17,076 nucleotides of DNA from Fimenecus sp045602655 (GTDB lineage Bacteria; Bacillota; Clostridia; Oscillospirales; Acutalibacteraceae), in NCBI GenBank assembly GCA_045602655.1, contig JAZSBY010000040.1, positions 1 to 17,076 of the forward strand. Direction: 5' to 3'. Each line of letters starts with the position of its first letter. The first letter of the stretch is position 1. The position numbers and the translations under genes are program-made. Below, one piece after another: positions 5,963 through 12,631 of the stretch. The notes beneath the pieces are model-generated. The model was not told the origin of the DNA. It did not search any database and worked only from the letters and a program-made list of their open reading frames with translations.

Positions 5963-6115
5963 TCACACTTCATACATTAAGTTAAATGTTTTATGTGGGT
6001 TATGTTTCCGATATGTTTCTAACACATCAAGAGCTTTTACAAAACTGTCTGCAAGAAACGCACTAACCTGTATTTGTTTTTTGCCCTTTTTCATCATAAT
6101 AAAATATAGTCTCAT
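5963..6115 (-). CDS. Small basic early protein, 50 residues
   Basis: Function unknown. It begins MRLYFIMMKKGKKQIQVSAF and is basic with a central helix-like stretch. AAAGGA lies about 11 bases before the ATG, a little far. The stop is 12 bases before the start of the next gene and overlaps its ribosome binding region. An in-frame second start (MMKK) gives a 44-residue form. Probably real because it fills the space exactly between two well-supported genes. Confidence 0.62.
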   Translation of the reverse strand: MRLYFIMMKKGKKQIQVSAFLADSFVKALDVLETYRKHNPHKTFNLMYEV

Positions 6116-6159
6116 AATTTTATTATTCCTTTCAAAAAATTATTCGGTTTGTCACCGTG

Positions 6160-6175
6160 ACCGCCTTTCGGCGGT
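6160..6175 (-). promoter_or_regulatory. Intergenic GNRA-loop hairpin before the 50-residue gene
   Basis: ACCGCC (6160-6165) pairs with GGCGGT (6170-6175) around a loop that reads GAAA on the - strand, a stable GNRA tetraloop. No U-tract follows. It is one of a series of hairpins between the small early genes, probably protecting or marking mRNA segments. Confidence 0.55.
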
Positions 6176-6208
6176 TTCGTCTTAATTTTCAAAGACTCGT
6201 CAGACGGT

Positions 6209-6406
6209 TTAATTTTCCTTAAACATTCTTACTGCATATTCAGCTTCTTTAATTCCCTTTTCTGTTTTGTAAGTGTGCTTTACCACTTTACCCGTATAAT
6301 CACGCTTTGCAAATTCCTGAGCTTCAGAAAGATTATCAAACCATGCTGTGTGATTTTTATAAGCTCCCATTACGCAATATTCAACGCTGTAAAATGTCTT
6401 TTTCAT
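6209..6406 (-). CDS. Small early protein, 65 residues
   Basis: Function unknown. Starts KKTFYSVEYCV and then WFDNLSEAQEFAKRD, suggesting a small beta-alpha-beta fold with an amphipathic helix; the C-terminus is charged. AAAGGGTGA lies six bases before the ATG, directly after the hairpin at 6424-6445. In the early block driven by the promoter at 6937-6965. Confidence 0.8.
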   Translation of the reverse strand: MKKTFYSVEYCVMGAYKNHTAWFDNLSEAQEFAKRDYTGKVVKHTYKTEKGIKEAEYAVRMFKEN

Positions 6407-6423
6407 AACTTTTCACCCTTTCT

Positions 6424-6445
6424 GCGGAGGTTTAACCGCCTCCGC
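6424..6445 (-). promoter_or_regulatory. Intergenic hairpin before the 65-residue gene
   Basis: GCGGAGG (6424-6430) pairs perfectly with CCTCCGC (6439-6445), loop of eight. The ribosome binding site of the 65-residue gene begins a few bases after it. No U-tract, so not a terminator. On the - strand the 5' arm contains GGAGG, which would be hidden in the stem. Confidence 0.55.
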
Positions 6446-6458
6446 TCGGTTTGTTGGT

Positions 6459-6659
6459 TTATTTATCATACTGCTTTAAAAGCTTATCAGTACCATGCTT
6501 GTAAACTCTTATACAATCAATTGTTTCTGCATTCTCTCTGCTTGTTTCGTTTATAACCCGCATTACAGCTTCATATCTTGCATTGTTTATGCAATCCGCT
6601 TTAACTTGGTAGGTGTCCCAACCGTTTTTAAAATGTAAATCAACGTCATATGTAAACAT
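6459..6659 (-). CDS. Small early protein, 66 residues
   Basis: Function unknown. Begins FTYDVDLHFKNGWDTYQVKA, likely two beta strands, followed by a helix (INNARYEAVMRVINETS) and a strand (TIDCIRVYKHG). GTGAGG lies a few bases before the ATG. One of three similar-sized genes in the promoter-proximal early block. Confidence 0.8.
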   Translation of the reverse strand: MFTYDVDLHFKNGWDTYQVKADCINNARYEAVMRVINETSRENAETIDCIRVYKHGTDKLLKQYDK

Positions 6660-6675
6660 AATATCCTCACTTTCT

Positions 6676-6692
6676 GGGCGGTTTTGCCACCC
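6676..6692 (-). promoter_or_regulatory. Intergenic hairpin before the 66-residue gene
   Basis: GGGCGG (6676-6681) pairs with CCACCC (6687-6692), with one U-G pair on the - strand and a five-base loop. It starts directly after the stop codon of the 59-residue gene and is followed by the ribosome binding site of the next. Confidence 0.5.
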
Positions 6693-6872
6693 TCAATCTT
6701 CATCGACAAAAAACATATACTTGCCGTTTTTGCGTTCGTAATATCCGAATGTTTCATTACGCTTGTGACCTCTCACGATGTCCTTTACATCCTTTTCAGT
6801 GTAACCGCCACCGTAGAGGGTTTCTCTGCCTGTAGCAATCTCAACCCTTGTAACACTATAAGTCTTTTCCAT
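6693..6872 (-). CDS. Small early protein, 59 residues, first gene of the early block
   Basis: Function unknown. It begins MEKTYSVTRVEIATG, continues through GGGYTEKDVKDIVRGHKR to GYYERKNGKYMFF and ends VDED. The pattern suggests strand-helix-strand with an acidic tail. The start at 6872 follows AAAGTGAG, the same spaced motif as before the 66-residue gene; the match to the ribosome consensus is weak. It is the first gene after the early promoter at 6937-6965, separated by a leader with two small hairpins. Confidence 0.75.
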   Translation of the reverse strand: MEKTYSVTRVEIATGRETLYGGGYTEKDVKDIVRGHKRNETFGYYERKNGKYMFFVDED

Positions 6873-6910
6873 ATCGTTCTCACTTTCCGCCTTTCGGCTG
6901 TCTTACGTTT

Positions 6911-6924
6911 AGGGGTGTTCCCCT
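6911..6924 (-). promoter_or_regulatory. Hairpin near the 5' end of the early transcript
   Basis: AGGGG (6911-6915) pairs with CCCCT (6920-6924) around a four-base loop. It lies within about ten bases of the predicted transcription start, a position typical of mRNA-stabilising 5' hairpins. A second, weaker GAAA-loop hairpin lies at 6889-6898. Confidence 0.45.
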
Positions 6925-6936
6925 TTCCTTGATTAT

Positions 6937-6965
6937 ATTTTACCATAATTTTACATAAATGTCAA
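6937..6965 (-). promoter_or_regulatory. Main early leftward promoter
   Basis: TTGACA (6960-6965), a 17-bp spacer, then TAAAAT (6937-6942) preceded by TGG (extended -10). Near-consensus for a housekeeping sigma factor and thus active right after infection. A TTTACATAAATG copy of the operator-like motif lies in its spacer (6950-6961). Confidence 0.88.
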
Positions 6966-6979
6966 GCATTTTTCAAAAA

Positions 6980-6989
6980 TAAATGTAAA
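6980..6989. promoter_or_regulatory. Operator-like decamer TAAATGTAAA
   Basis: Same decamer, on the opposite strand, as TTTACATTTA at 7044-7053. It lies about 15 bp upstream of the early promoter -35, between the two divergent promoters. Confidence 0.45.
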
Positions 6990-7025
6990 AGTTGTTATCA
7001 CCAACTAACACAAAAATATTTTGCC

Positions 7026-7053
7026 TAAATGTAAGAAAAAAGTTTTACATTTA
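7026..7053. promoter_or_regulatory. Inverted-repeat operator, probably for the p4-type regulator
   Basis: TAAATGTAA (7026-7034) and TTACATTTA (7045-7053) are perfect inverted 9-mers separated by 10 bp, so the arm centres are 19 bp (about two turns) apart. The right arm covers the -35 of the rightward promoter. ACATTTA half-sites recur at 6980-6989, 6950-6961 and in a palindrome upstream of the late promoter. Phi29 p4 also binds widely spaced inverted repeats, so p4 is the best candidate; the rightward gene product is another. Confidence 0.6.
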
Positions 7054-7070
7054 TGCAAATGTGGTATAAT
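7043..7070 (+). promoter_or_regulatory. Rightward promoter
   Basis: TTTTAC (7043-7048), a 16-bp spacer, then TATAAT (7065-7070) preceded by TGG, a perfect extended -10. It drives the only rightward gene. Its -35 lies in the right arm of the inverted repeat at 7026-7053. Confidence 0.82.
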
Positions 7071-7102
7071 TATAATAGATAAAACAAAAGGAGATGTTAA
7101 AA

Positions 7103-7297
7103 ATGTTAGAAATTAAAATTACTGCTACCGCCCTTTACTTTGACAGCCTATCAGATGAGATGTATTTAAAGCTCAAAAAGGATTTTGACTTACAAGAGCA
7201 ACAAAGCGGGAAAGGTCATTGCATTAAAGGCTCACCCGCTGAGCTTTTCCAAGTGCTTTATGATTTAGCCTTTGATTATGATATTGAGCTATCATAA
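7103..7297 (+). CDS. Small protein of unknown function, the only rightward gene
   Basis: 64 residues: a strand (MLEIKITATALYFDSL), a charged helix (EMYLKLKKDFDL) and a C-terminal helix (ELFQVLYDLAFDYDIEL) in an acidic protein. An upstream ATG at 7094 abuts the AAAGGAG ribosome site (7087-7093), whereas the ATG at 7103 is nine bases from it, so I start at 7103. It has its own strong promoter, an operator in the promoter, and diverges from the early genes, the usual place for a regulator or an early host-directed protein. No DNA-binding motif is visible. Confidence 0.8.
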   Translation: MLEIKITATALYFDSLSDEMYLKLKKDFDLQEQQSGKGHCIKGSPAELFQVLYDLAFDYDIELS

Positions 7298-7302
7298 CAA
7301 AA

Positions 7303-7327
7303 CACCCTCCGAATAGTTCGGAGGGTG
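7303..7327 (-). terminator. Terminator at the end of the late operon
   Basis: CACCCTCCGAA (7303-7313) pairs perfectly with TTCGGAGGGTG (7317-7327) around a three-base loop. On the - strand TTTTGTT follows, so it stops late transcription; on the + strand it is flanked by a weaker T-run, so it may also stop the rightward gene. Confidence 0.9.
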
Positions 7328-7330
7328 AAT

Positions 7331-7346
7331 TGTTTCACGTGAAACA
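7331..7346. other. parS-like ParB-binding site B (perfect)
   Basis: TGTTTCACGTGAAACA, identical to site A and to the bacterial parS consensus. It sits between the last late gene and its terminator, directly next to the stop codon of that gene. Confidence 0.85.
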
Positions 7347-7568
7347 TTATTTTAATGAGTAATCCCATTTTAACACAATGTAATAAGCACCCTTTCGGAG
7401 GGTTTCGGACGGTCTTTTTAAATTTCCGTAAGGGGTTTTTACAATAAGCTCTGAGGGGTTTTCAACAGCGACCTCCAGGAGGCTTGTACCGTCAAGAGCT
7501 TCAAGCAAGGTAACGGAGCTAACGGGCTTTAATTCTTCAAGCTCGGATAAATAAAAACGTATTTTCAT
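7347..7568 (-). CDS. Small late protein of unknown function, 73 residues
   Basis: Last gene of the late operon, four bases after the lower collar gene. Predominantly beta-like (IRFYLSELEEL, SLLEVAVENPSELIVKTPYG, AYYIVLKWDYSL). GGGAGTG lies about 12 bases before the ATG, overlapping the end of the collar gene. Position suggests a minor structural or assembly role; no family recognised. Confidence 0.78.
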   Translation of the reverse strand: MKIRFYLSELEELKPVSSVTLLEALDGTSLLEVAVENPSELIVKTPYGNLKRPSETLRKGAYYIVLKWDYSLK

Positions 7569-7572
7569 TTAA

Positions 7573-8610
7573 TTAATACACTCCCATGAATAAATCTTCG
7601 CACTCATCAAAAAACATCATTTCAATTTTTGTCAATATTTCCTGGAGTTTGATGTGCTTTTGAATAACGTCTGAATCAGTGTCAACACCTATATTTCCAA
7701 CACGGGTTGTTGTCATGGTCTCTGTCATGCTACCTTCCGTTGTTGCCCTGGTGTTATTGTCTGCCGTGGTCTTTTGCTCCCCTGTAAAGGTTGCTGAGGT
7801 TTTAACATTGCCTGACTCTGTGCCCGTGCTATCCTGGGTTGTTGTGCTGTCACTTTGATTATTTTTATTAACCTCTCCTGTTGTTGTGGATGAGGTTGTT
7901 GTTGTGCTGTCATTAGTGCCCGTTGTGGTTCGTTTTTCCGTCCCGTTTTCCGTGCTCGTTGTTGTCTGGGATGAGTCAATAATATCCTGGTTCAAAGTTG
8001 TCACATATTTTGAATCAGTTAAATTTGTTAACCCCTGGGGAGTGTCCAGGAATTTTTTATTGATTTCCTGGTCACTTGTCTGAGTGCTGTTTGTGGCACG
8101 GGTGCTTTCCCCGTCAACACACTCTGTTGTGTCAGTCTCTGAGCTTGTTGTCCCGTTTGTTTCTGAGCTTGTTGTCTCCCCGCCCGTGTCGGTCACGCTT
8201 CCGACGGTCTCAACTTTTCCTGTCGTGTTGCTGTCTCTCTGCTCTGTGCCCTGGGTCTCCTGGTTGTCAAAGGTCTGACCAACTGTAGAGCTTACCCCGC
8301 TTGACTTTCCGACATTATCACGCTTAATGTTTATAGTCTCAGTCAACTTGTAGTTGTCCAAAATAGCATAATCTATATTAGCAGTCTCAAAGAGTTTGTT
8401 ATAATAGGGGAGTACCGTGTTAAATTTATCCTCCAAAAACCACAAAAAGCGGTCAATGGTTTCTGCACCGATTTCACGGAAATAAAAATGTTTAATAAAT
8501 TTCTCCTCGAATTTATATTTTTTACTCTCATCATAAAAAACATACGGAAAGTTAAATATATTTCTCCCACCCTCGACAATGTGTCGTAGTTCAATTGTAT
8601 ACTCTGCCAT
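7573..8610 (-). CDS. gp11: Lower collar connector protein, phi29 gp11 family
   Basis: Joins portal and tail tip. 345 residues; phi29 gp11 has 293. The N-terminal 95 residues (FYFREIGAETIDRFLWFLEDKF, LPYYNKLFE) and C-terminal 41 (VIQKHIKLQEILTKIEMMFFDECEDLF) carry the conserved parts. Between them about 200 residues (roughly 100-303) are almost entirely Thr, Ser, Asn, Gln, Gly, Glu and Asp, with many short TTT/SST/TETT repeats and hardly any hydrophobics. The matching DNA is rich in GTTGTTG-type repeats. It is probably a flexible surface loop and is prone to slippage. Start ATG overlaps the portal stop codon (TAATG) and uses GAGGAGG inside the portal gene. Confidence 0.88.
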   Translation of the reverse strand: MAEYTIELRHIVEGGRNIFNFPYVFYDESKKYKFEEKFIKHFYFREIGAETIDRFLWFLEDKFNTVLPYYNKLFETANIDYAILDNYKLTETINIKRDNVGKSSGVSSTVGQTFDNQETQGTEQRDSNTTGKVETVGSVTDTGGETTSSETNGTTSSETDTTECVDGESTRATNSTQTSDQEINKKFLDTPQGLTNLTDSKYVTTLNQDIIDSSQTTTSTENGTEKRTTTGTNDSTTTTSSTTTGEVNKNNQSDSTTTQDSTGTESGNVKTSATFTGEQKTTADNNTRATTEGSMTETMTTTRVGNIGVDTDSDVIQKHIKLQEILTKIEMMFFDECEDLFMGVY

Positions 8611-9446
8611 TATGCAACAACCTCCTCAGCGGGTTTTAATTCCTCTGTTTCTTCTTTTACACGGAGTTTTACAGACACATTTAATTTATATTTTTTGTTG
8701 ATTTCTTCACATGCTTTTTGACGGCAAAGGAGCATTGTTTCCGCTTGGATGTGGGTTTGCTCGTTGTTGCTGTCAACCTCGGTAACAATTAAACGCTCTT
8801 TCTTTTTGTCGGAGGGGTTTGTGTTTAATCCCAAAAATTCAAGCACCTCATTCCACACCGCCCGCTTTTCTTCCCTCAGCTTATCAGCAACAAAGGGGGC
8901 TTCGGTTTTCAGGGCTTCAAGCGGTTTTTCCTGGAGGGATTTGTGCCCGAAAATAACAGGGCTGTCCCCGCTGTACTGAGAGTAAACAGCTTCAAGCGTT
9001 CTTTTTGTTTTGTCATCACACCTGATTAAAATAGGTGTTTTTTGTGCATTTGTGTTTACCTGGATAGCCCTATCCAGGGTTGCAAGCTTTTCCGCATACA
9101 TTAAAATTGTGCTGTCTGTCGATTTTGCCAAATAATTATTACGGATATACACACAATCATCAGCACTAAAAATTTTATTATAACCCGTGCTGTAAGCTGT
9201 AAATGCTGTTGGCTCGTCATACACATTTACAGTGGAGGCGGGTGTTGTTTTAAGATTTAAAAAACCTATGTCACTATCATCAACAAAAATCGCCTGACCG
9301 TAATTAAACAAACACTCCTCCAAAAATCTCTCATTGCAAGTATCGGGGAGACCGTCCCATTTAAAAATTGATAAAGCTATATTTTTTAACCTTGCGTAAT
9401 AATCCTGGAAAATGAGAGTATTTCTTAAAAGATTTCTTTTTGACAT
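8610..9446 (-). CDS. gp10: Portal (upper collar connector), phi29 gp10 family
   Basis: Forms the dodecameric ring at the unique vertex through which DNA passes and on which the pRNA and ATPase dock. 278 residues (phi29: 309). Features: a basic N-terminus (MSKRNLLRN), the segment LPDTCNERFLEECLFNYGQAIF, a central part with GYNKIFSADDCVYIRNNY, and helical QAETMLLCRQKACEEINKKY near the C-terminus. Context is decisive: it is between the gp9-type tail protein and the lower collar, as expected. AAGGAGG lies six bases before the ATG. Confidence 0.88.
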   Translation of the reverse strand: MSKRNLLRNTLIFQDYYARLKNIALSIFKWDGLPDTCNERFLEECLFNYGQAIFVDDSDIGFLNLKTTPASTVNVYDEPTAFTAYSTGYNKIFSADDCVYIRNNYLAKSTDSTILMYAEKLATLDRAIQVNTNAQKTPILIRCDDKTKRTLEAVYSQYSGDSPVIFGHKSLQEKPLEALKTEAPFVADKLREEKRAVWNEVLEFLGLNTNPSDKKKERLIVTEVDSNNEQTHIQAETMLLCRQKACEEINKKYKLNVSVKLRVKEETEELKPAEEVVA

Positions 9447-9458
9447 TTTAATACCTCC

Positions 9459-11045
9459 TTACTTCGGGGAGTTATCAATGGAGTAATCACCAACAGTTGC
9501 TGTTGACTTCCAGAGGGTTACACCGCTATTATACATTTCTTTTAATTTATTCATATCGTCACAAGGGATGTCACCAATGATATTTATATCAACGGTTTGC
9601 ACATAATTAAAATATGGGCGGGTTGCAACATTTGGTATTTTAACTTTGTTAGTCTGGTAACCATACATTGTAAAATAATCGTCAATTGTTTTTGCGTAAT
9701 GGGATTTTATCATCTGATAACCAATATCAAATTTATTGCACCCCATAGCCGTTAACAGATTATTTTTAGGTGCTCCCGCACTTGTTTTATTAGGCTCTCT
9801 GCTTGCCTGGTATGTATTGTTAATTGTGTTAATTACACCCGTTGCACCGTGCACAATTAAACCTGCACCGACCGTTACACCCGCACCCGTTGCAACACTT
9901 GCCACACCCGCAACAATCTCACCAACTCCCGTTAAGGCTGACATACCAAGAGAGTATTGATTTTTTGCAAGCCATAATTTAAAGGTGTCGGAGTTAAAAG
10001 AGCATTGCGGGAATCCTGAGATTGATATACCAGCATCAACATTATTTGCAATGCCTTTATAGTCCTGGGGTATAAGAGTTAATGAGGGATTTGCCGACAC
10101 ATCACCATACATTTTAAATACAATGTTTTCGGAGTCTGTAAAATCCTCAACACAATACTCTGCTTGCTCTCCCGCATGATTTGTTGCATATACTTTAAAA
10201 TATGGGGCAGTCCAGAGCTTTTTATTGCGGGGTGTATATGTAAAACCATTTGACGAAAAGGCAACAGGCAAATAACCATTAATCTCAAAAATTTTTGAGG
10301 CGGGATTTTTTGAACCCTCAACAGCTCCATAGCTCTCCAGGTCTCCCGCTGACACACAAAACTCAGGCACGACAGCAATAAATAAAATAGAGTCCTCTGC
10401 CTCCTCCTCGATTTTGTCAAGTAAATCATTTACTCCATTAGGCTGAGTTAAAAAATAAAAGTAAATACCCTGGTAAATGCCTGAGTGCTCCACACCCCTG
10501 GAGGCTGTGCCCGCAACTTTTTCCGTGCTTGCGACAAGATAACCCCACCGACCTATATTTGTAAAACTCTCAGGCAATTGATAGTAGTCATAATCCTGAC
10601 AAGCAAAGCTCTCAGGCACAACATTATCCCCTTTGCCGTCCGTCTTGCTGTGCTCTCTTACAACATAACTATCTTTAATTGTTACATCAAATAACCAAGT
10701 TTGGTAAACATCAGTCTCAAATATTACCTCTGTTGTGCCCTCATTGATGTAAACAAGATTTTTGATAAATGCATAAAATATTTTTGTGCCGTGGTTTGCG
10801 TTGCGATAAAACATATAATTACAATTATATAAATCATCAATATTTGCACTGACTTTGACGGAGCTTTGTAACTGACCATTTGACAAGGTTTTACGCACTG
10901 TTAAATAATCAGTAAAAGTCTTTTTTACTCTATTTGTAAAATAATTGTTTTGCTCTGTTGCATTTGCAAAATATATCTGATTTTTATAGGTATTGTCAAA
11001 AGGCACACCACATAAATAAATTGTACTGCTCGGAGTAAATGCCAT
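9459..11045 (-). CDS. gp9: Tail tip / distal tail tube protein, phi29 gp9 family
   Basis: 528 residues; phi29 gp9 has 599. The N-terminal third matches well: VPFDNTYKNQIYF, ANIDDLYNCNYMFYRNANHG, KIFYAFIKNLVYINEGTTEV, FETDVYQTWLFDVTIKDSYVVREH. A strongly hydrophobic, Gly/Ala/Val-rich stretch lies at about 368-408, matching the long hydrophobic loops with which phi29 gp9 forms a pore through the cell membrane for DNA entry. The start ATG uses TTGGAGGCGAT, which begins immediately after the paired parS-like sites C1/C2. Those sites would form a hairpin in the mRNA just before this gene. Confidence 0.93.
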   Translation of the reverse strand: MAFTPSSTIYLCGVPFDNTYKNQIYFANATEQNNYFTNRVKKTFTDYLTVRKTLSNGQLQSSVKVSANIDDLYNCNYMFYRNANHGTKIFYAFIKNLVYINEGTTEVIFETDVYQTWLFDVTIKDSYVVREHSKTDGKGDNVVPESFACQDYDYYQLPESFTNIGRWGYLVASTEKVAGTASRGVEHSGIYQGIYFYFLTQPNGVNDLLDKIEEEAEDSILFIAVVPEFCVSAGDLESYGAVEGSKNPASKIFEINGYLPVAFSSNGFTYTPRNKKLWTAPYFKVYATNHAGEQAEYCVEDFTDSENIVFKMYGDVSANPSLTLIPQDYKGIANNVDAGISISGFPQCSFNSDTFKLWLAKNQYSLGMSALTGVGEIVAGVASVATGAGVTVGAGLIVHGATGVINTINNTYQASREPNKTSAGAPKNNLLTAMGCNKFDIGYQMIKSHYAKTIDDYFTMYGYQTNKVKIPNVATRPYFNYVQTVDINIIGDIPCDDMNKLKEMYNSGVTLWKSTATVGDYSIDNSPK

Positions 11046-11060
11046 GTAATCGCCTCCAAT

Positions 11061-11076
11061 TGTTTCACGTGGAACA
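11061..11076. other. parS-like ParB-binding site C1 (one-base variant)
   Basis: TGTTTCACGTGGAACA; its reverse complement TGTTCCACGTGAAACA is, from memory, the parS found in the Bacillus subtilis spo0J gene. It lies upstream of the tail tip gene, 24 bp from degenerate site C2. Confidence 0.82.
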
Positions 11077-11084
11077 TTTTAAAA

Positions 11085-11100
11085 TGCTCCACGTGATTTG
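11085..11100. other. Degenerate parS-like site C2
   Basis: TGCTCCACGTGATTTG keeps the CACGTG core and most of one half-site; 10-11 of 16 positions fit. Together with C1 it forms a 32-nt inverted repeat (11065-11096), so it may be kept for RNA structure rather than ParB binding. Confidence 0.5.
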
Positions 11101-11105
11101 AAAAA

Positions 11106-11795
11106 TTAAATATCTCTGATACACCAAAAGCCGTTGCTGAGATAGTCAACGTCATTAAGCGTAAGTTTGCGGATGTTTGATGACATTATTTCATGCTCTT
11201 TTGCATCGAATTTGAAAGCATGGGGACAATATGCCCCGTTATCGTTTACGGGGATTGTTGACATAGTTGTGCAAGCATAAACACAATTCTGATAAAATAT
11301 TAAATCGCCCGTCTGTTTAACACTGTTTTTATTAATTGCCTGAAATTTTGATGATTCTTTTGAATTTGGGTTATATGTAGTGTTGAAATTTTCGGTGGGT
11401 GTAATAATAACCGTGTTCCCGTGGTTGTCTTTTGAAATGCCAAAAACGGGCTGATGTAAAACGGTTTGACCTGAATCTGTGTTAACTGTAGCAATCATCA
11501 CACCATTATTGCACACATAAACACGGTCTATTGACCCACCCCATCCATATGAATCGGTAAAAGCAGGGTTTATTGTGTTTGCCCCATCACTAATATAATT
11601 GACTGTTACAGGTCTAAAAGATATTTCATCTTTTAAGTTTAAAGATAAAAACAAATCATCCCCCACATAACAATCAATTGCCGTTGACTCTGTATTATGC
11701 TCCACACGGTCAAAATACGGATTCAGGGCGGCTATTGTATCATCAATAAACTGCTGTTCGTTGTCCTGAGTTCGGGTAATTTTAATAATAGCCAT
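11106..11795 (-). CDS. Late beta-rich structural protein, probable adsorption component
   Basis: 229 residues, no family recognised. After an N-terminal helix (NEQQFIDDTIAALNPYFDRV) it is mostly short beta strands with many Asn, Thr and Gly, typical of phage fibre or tip domains, and ends NGFWCIRDI. It lies between the coiled-coil protein and the tail tip gene, in the module with the other likely attachment proteins, so receptor binding is a reasonable guess. GGAGGTATAAAAC precedes the ATG and lies inside the end of the previous gene. Confidence 0.72.
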   Translation of the reverse strand: MAIIKITRTQDNEQQFIDDTIAALNPYFDRVEHNTESTAIDCYVGDDLFLSLNLKDEISFRPVTVNYISDGANTINPAFTDSYGWGGSIDRVYVCNNGVMIATVNTDSGQTVLHQPVFGISKDNHGNTVIITPTENFNTTYNPNSKESSKFQAINKNSVKQTGDLIFYQNCVYACTTMSTIPVNDNGAYCPHAFKFDAKEHEIMSSNIRKLTLNDVDYLSNGFWCIRDI

Positions 11796-11798
11796 GTT

Positions 11799-12617
11799 TT
11801 ATACCTCCTCCCCCGTTGCGTCAGCGATAATGGTTTCACCCGTTGTCACGGGTTCAACGTTTGCAACGCCCGCACCCGTGATATTTTTACCGCCTGTGAT
11901 TGTTGCAAGTTCCGCTTGTACAATTTCGCCAAGCTCCCCACTGTCAAGCATGTCACCGATACACTGTCGCACTGTTCCGACAAGGTTTGTTTTCATCCAC
12001 AATTCAGCATCAGAGATTTTTGCATCCTGGGCATTGAGTCTTTCCGTGTTAACCGTTTCCCAGGTTTCACGGAATGTATTAATAGTATTGTTAATTGATT
12101 CAATAAATGTTGCGTGTGAAGAATTAACAGAAGCCATAAATGTATTAATTTCCGTGGTAATTTTCTGCTGATAGTCCATAAAAGCGGAGCTCATTGTTTC
12201 ATTATTTGCATCAATACGGCTATTTACAGAGCTTGCAAGAGAATCATACAACTCCCGTACTTCTTTTTTATAACCCTCAATTGTCTCATCAATTTTTGAA
12301 TCATTTGTTGTTGTAAAAAGCGTGATTGTGTTATCAACATTTGACTCAAATTTATTGACCTCGTTTTTGATTTCCTCAATAAACAGGCGGTGAGATTCAG
12401 CAAAGGTATTTTTAAAAGTTGTGTTATCCCGTGTAAGATGATTTAACATATCTTCAAACTTTGCACACATAGAATGTTCAAAGTTTTTCAACCTGTCAAT
12501 CATCCTGTGAATTTCTTCTTTTGTGTGTTCCCTGTACTCTGTCTCTGTAAATGTGGGTTTTTCGGGTGGGAATGTCCCGCCGTGGGGTGGAAAAAATCTG
12601 TCGTTAATGTCAAACAT
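11799..12617 (-). CDS. Coiled-coil late structural protein, probable fibre or stalk
   Basis: 272 residues. A Pro-rich N-terminus (FFPPHGGTFPPEKPTF) is followed by a long heptad-like helical region (about residues 30-215) with few hydrophobics outside the a/d positions, then a Gly/Ala/Val/Thr-rich C-terminus (TGGKNITGAGVANVEP). This is the pattern of a trimeric fibre shaft with a short attachment domain at one end. Its neighbours are an NlpC/P60 protein and a beta-rich protein, together probably the adsorption apparatus. Phi29 has head fibres (gp8.5) and appendages (gp12) in comparable positions; I see no sequence similarity to either. TAAGGAGGT precedes the ATG. Confidence 0.75.
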   Translation of the reverse strand: MFDINDRFFPPHGGTFPPEKPTFTETEYREHTKEEIHRMIDRLKNFEHSMCAKFEDMLNHLTRDNTTFKNTFAESHRLFIEEIKNEVNKFESNVDNTITLFTTTNDSKIDETIEGYKKEVRELYDSLASSVNSRIDANNETMSSAFMDYQQKITTEINTFMASVNSSHATFIESINNTINTFRETWETVNTERLNAQDAKISDAELWMKTNLVGTVRQCIGDMLDSGELGEIVQAELATITGGKNITGAGVANVEPVTTGETIIADATGEEV

Positions 12618-12631
12618 TTTTGTTAACCTCC

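Noticed and set aside
6684..6932. 82-codon frame on the + strand
   Set aside because: It lies opposite the 59-residue early gene and the early promoter; no ribosome site or promoter for it.
7725..8288. Several overlapping open frames on both strands in the lower collar gene
   Set aside because: They result from the low-complexity repeats of the real gene; compositions are odd and there are no ribosome sites.
7700..8290. Tandem-repeat locus or CRISPR-like array
   Set aside because: Repeats are short, imperfect and in frame; they encode Thr/Ser-rich protein.
11794..12171. 125-codon frame on the + strand
   Set aside because: Antisense to the coiled-coil late gene, with composition typical of a mirrored frame.
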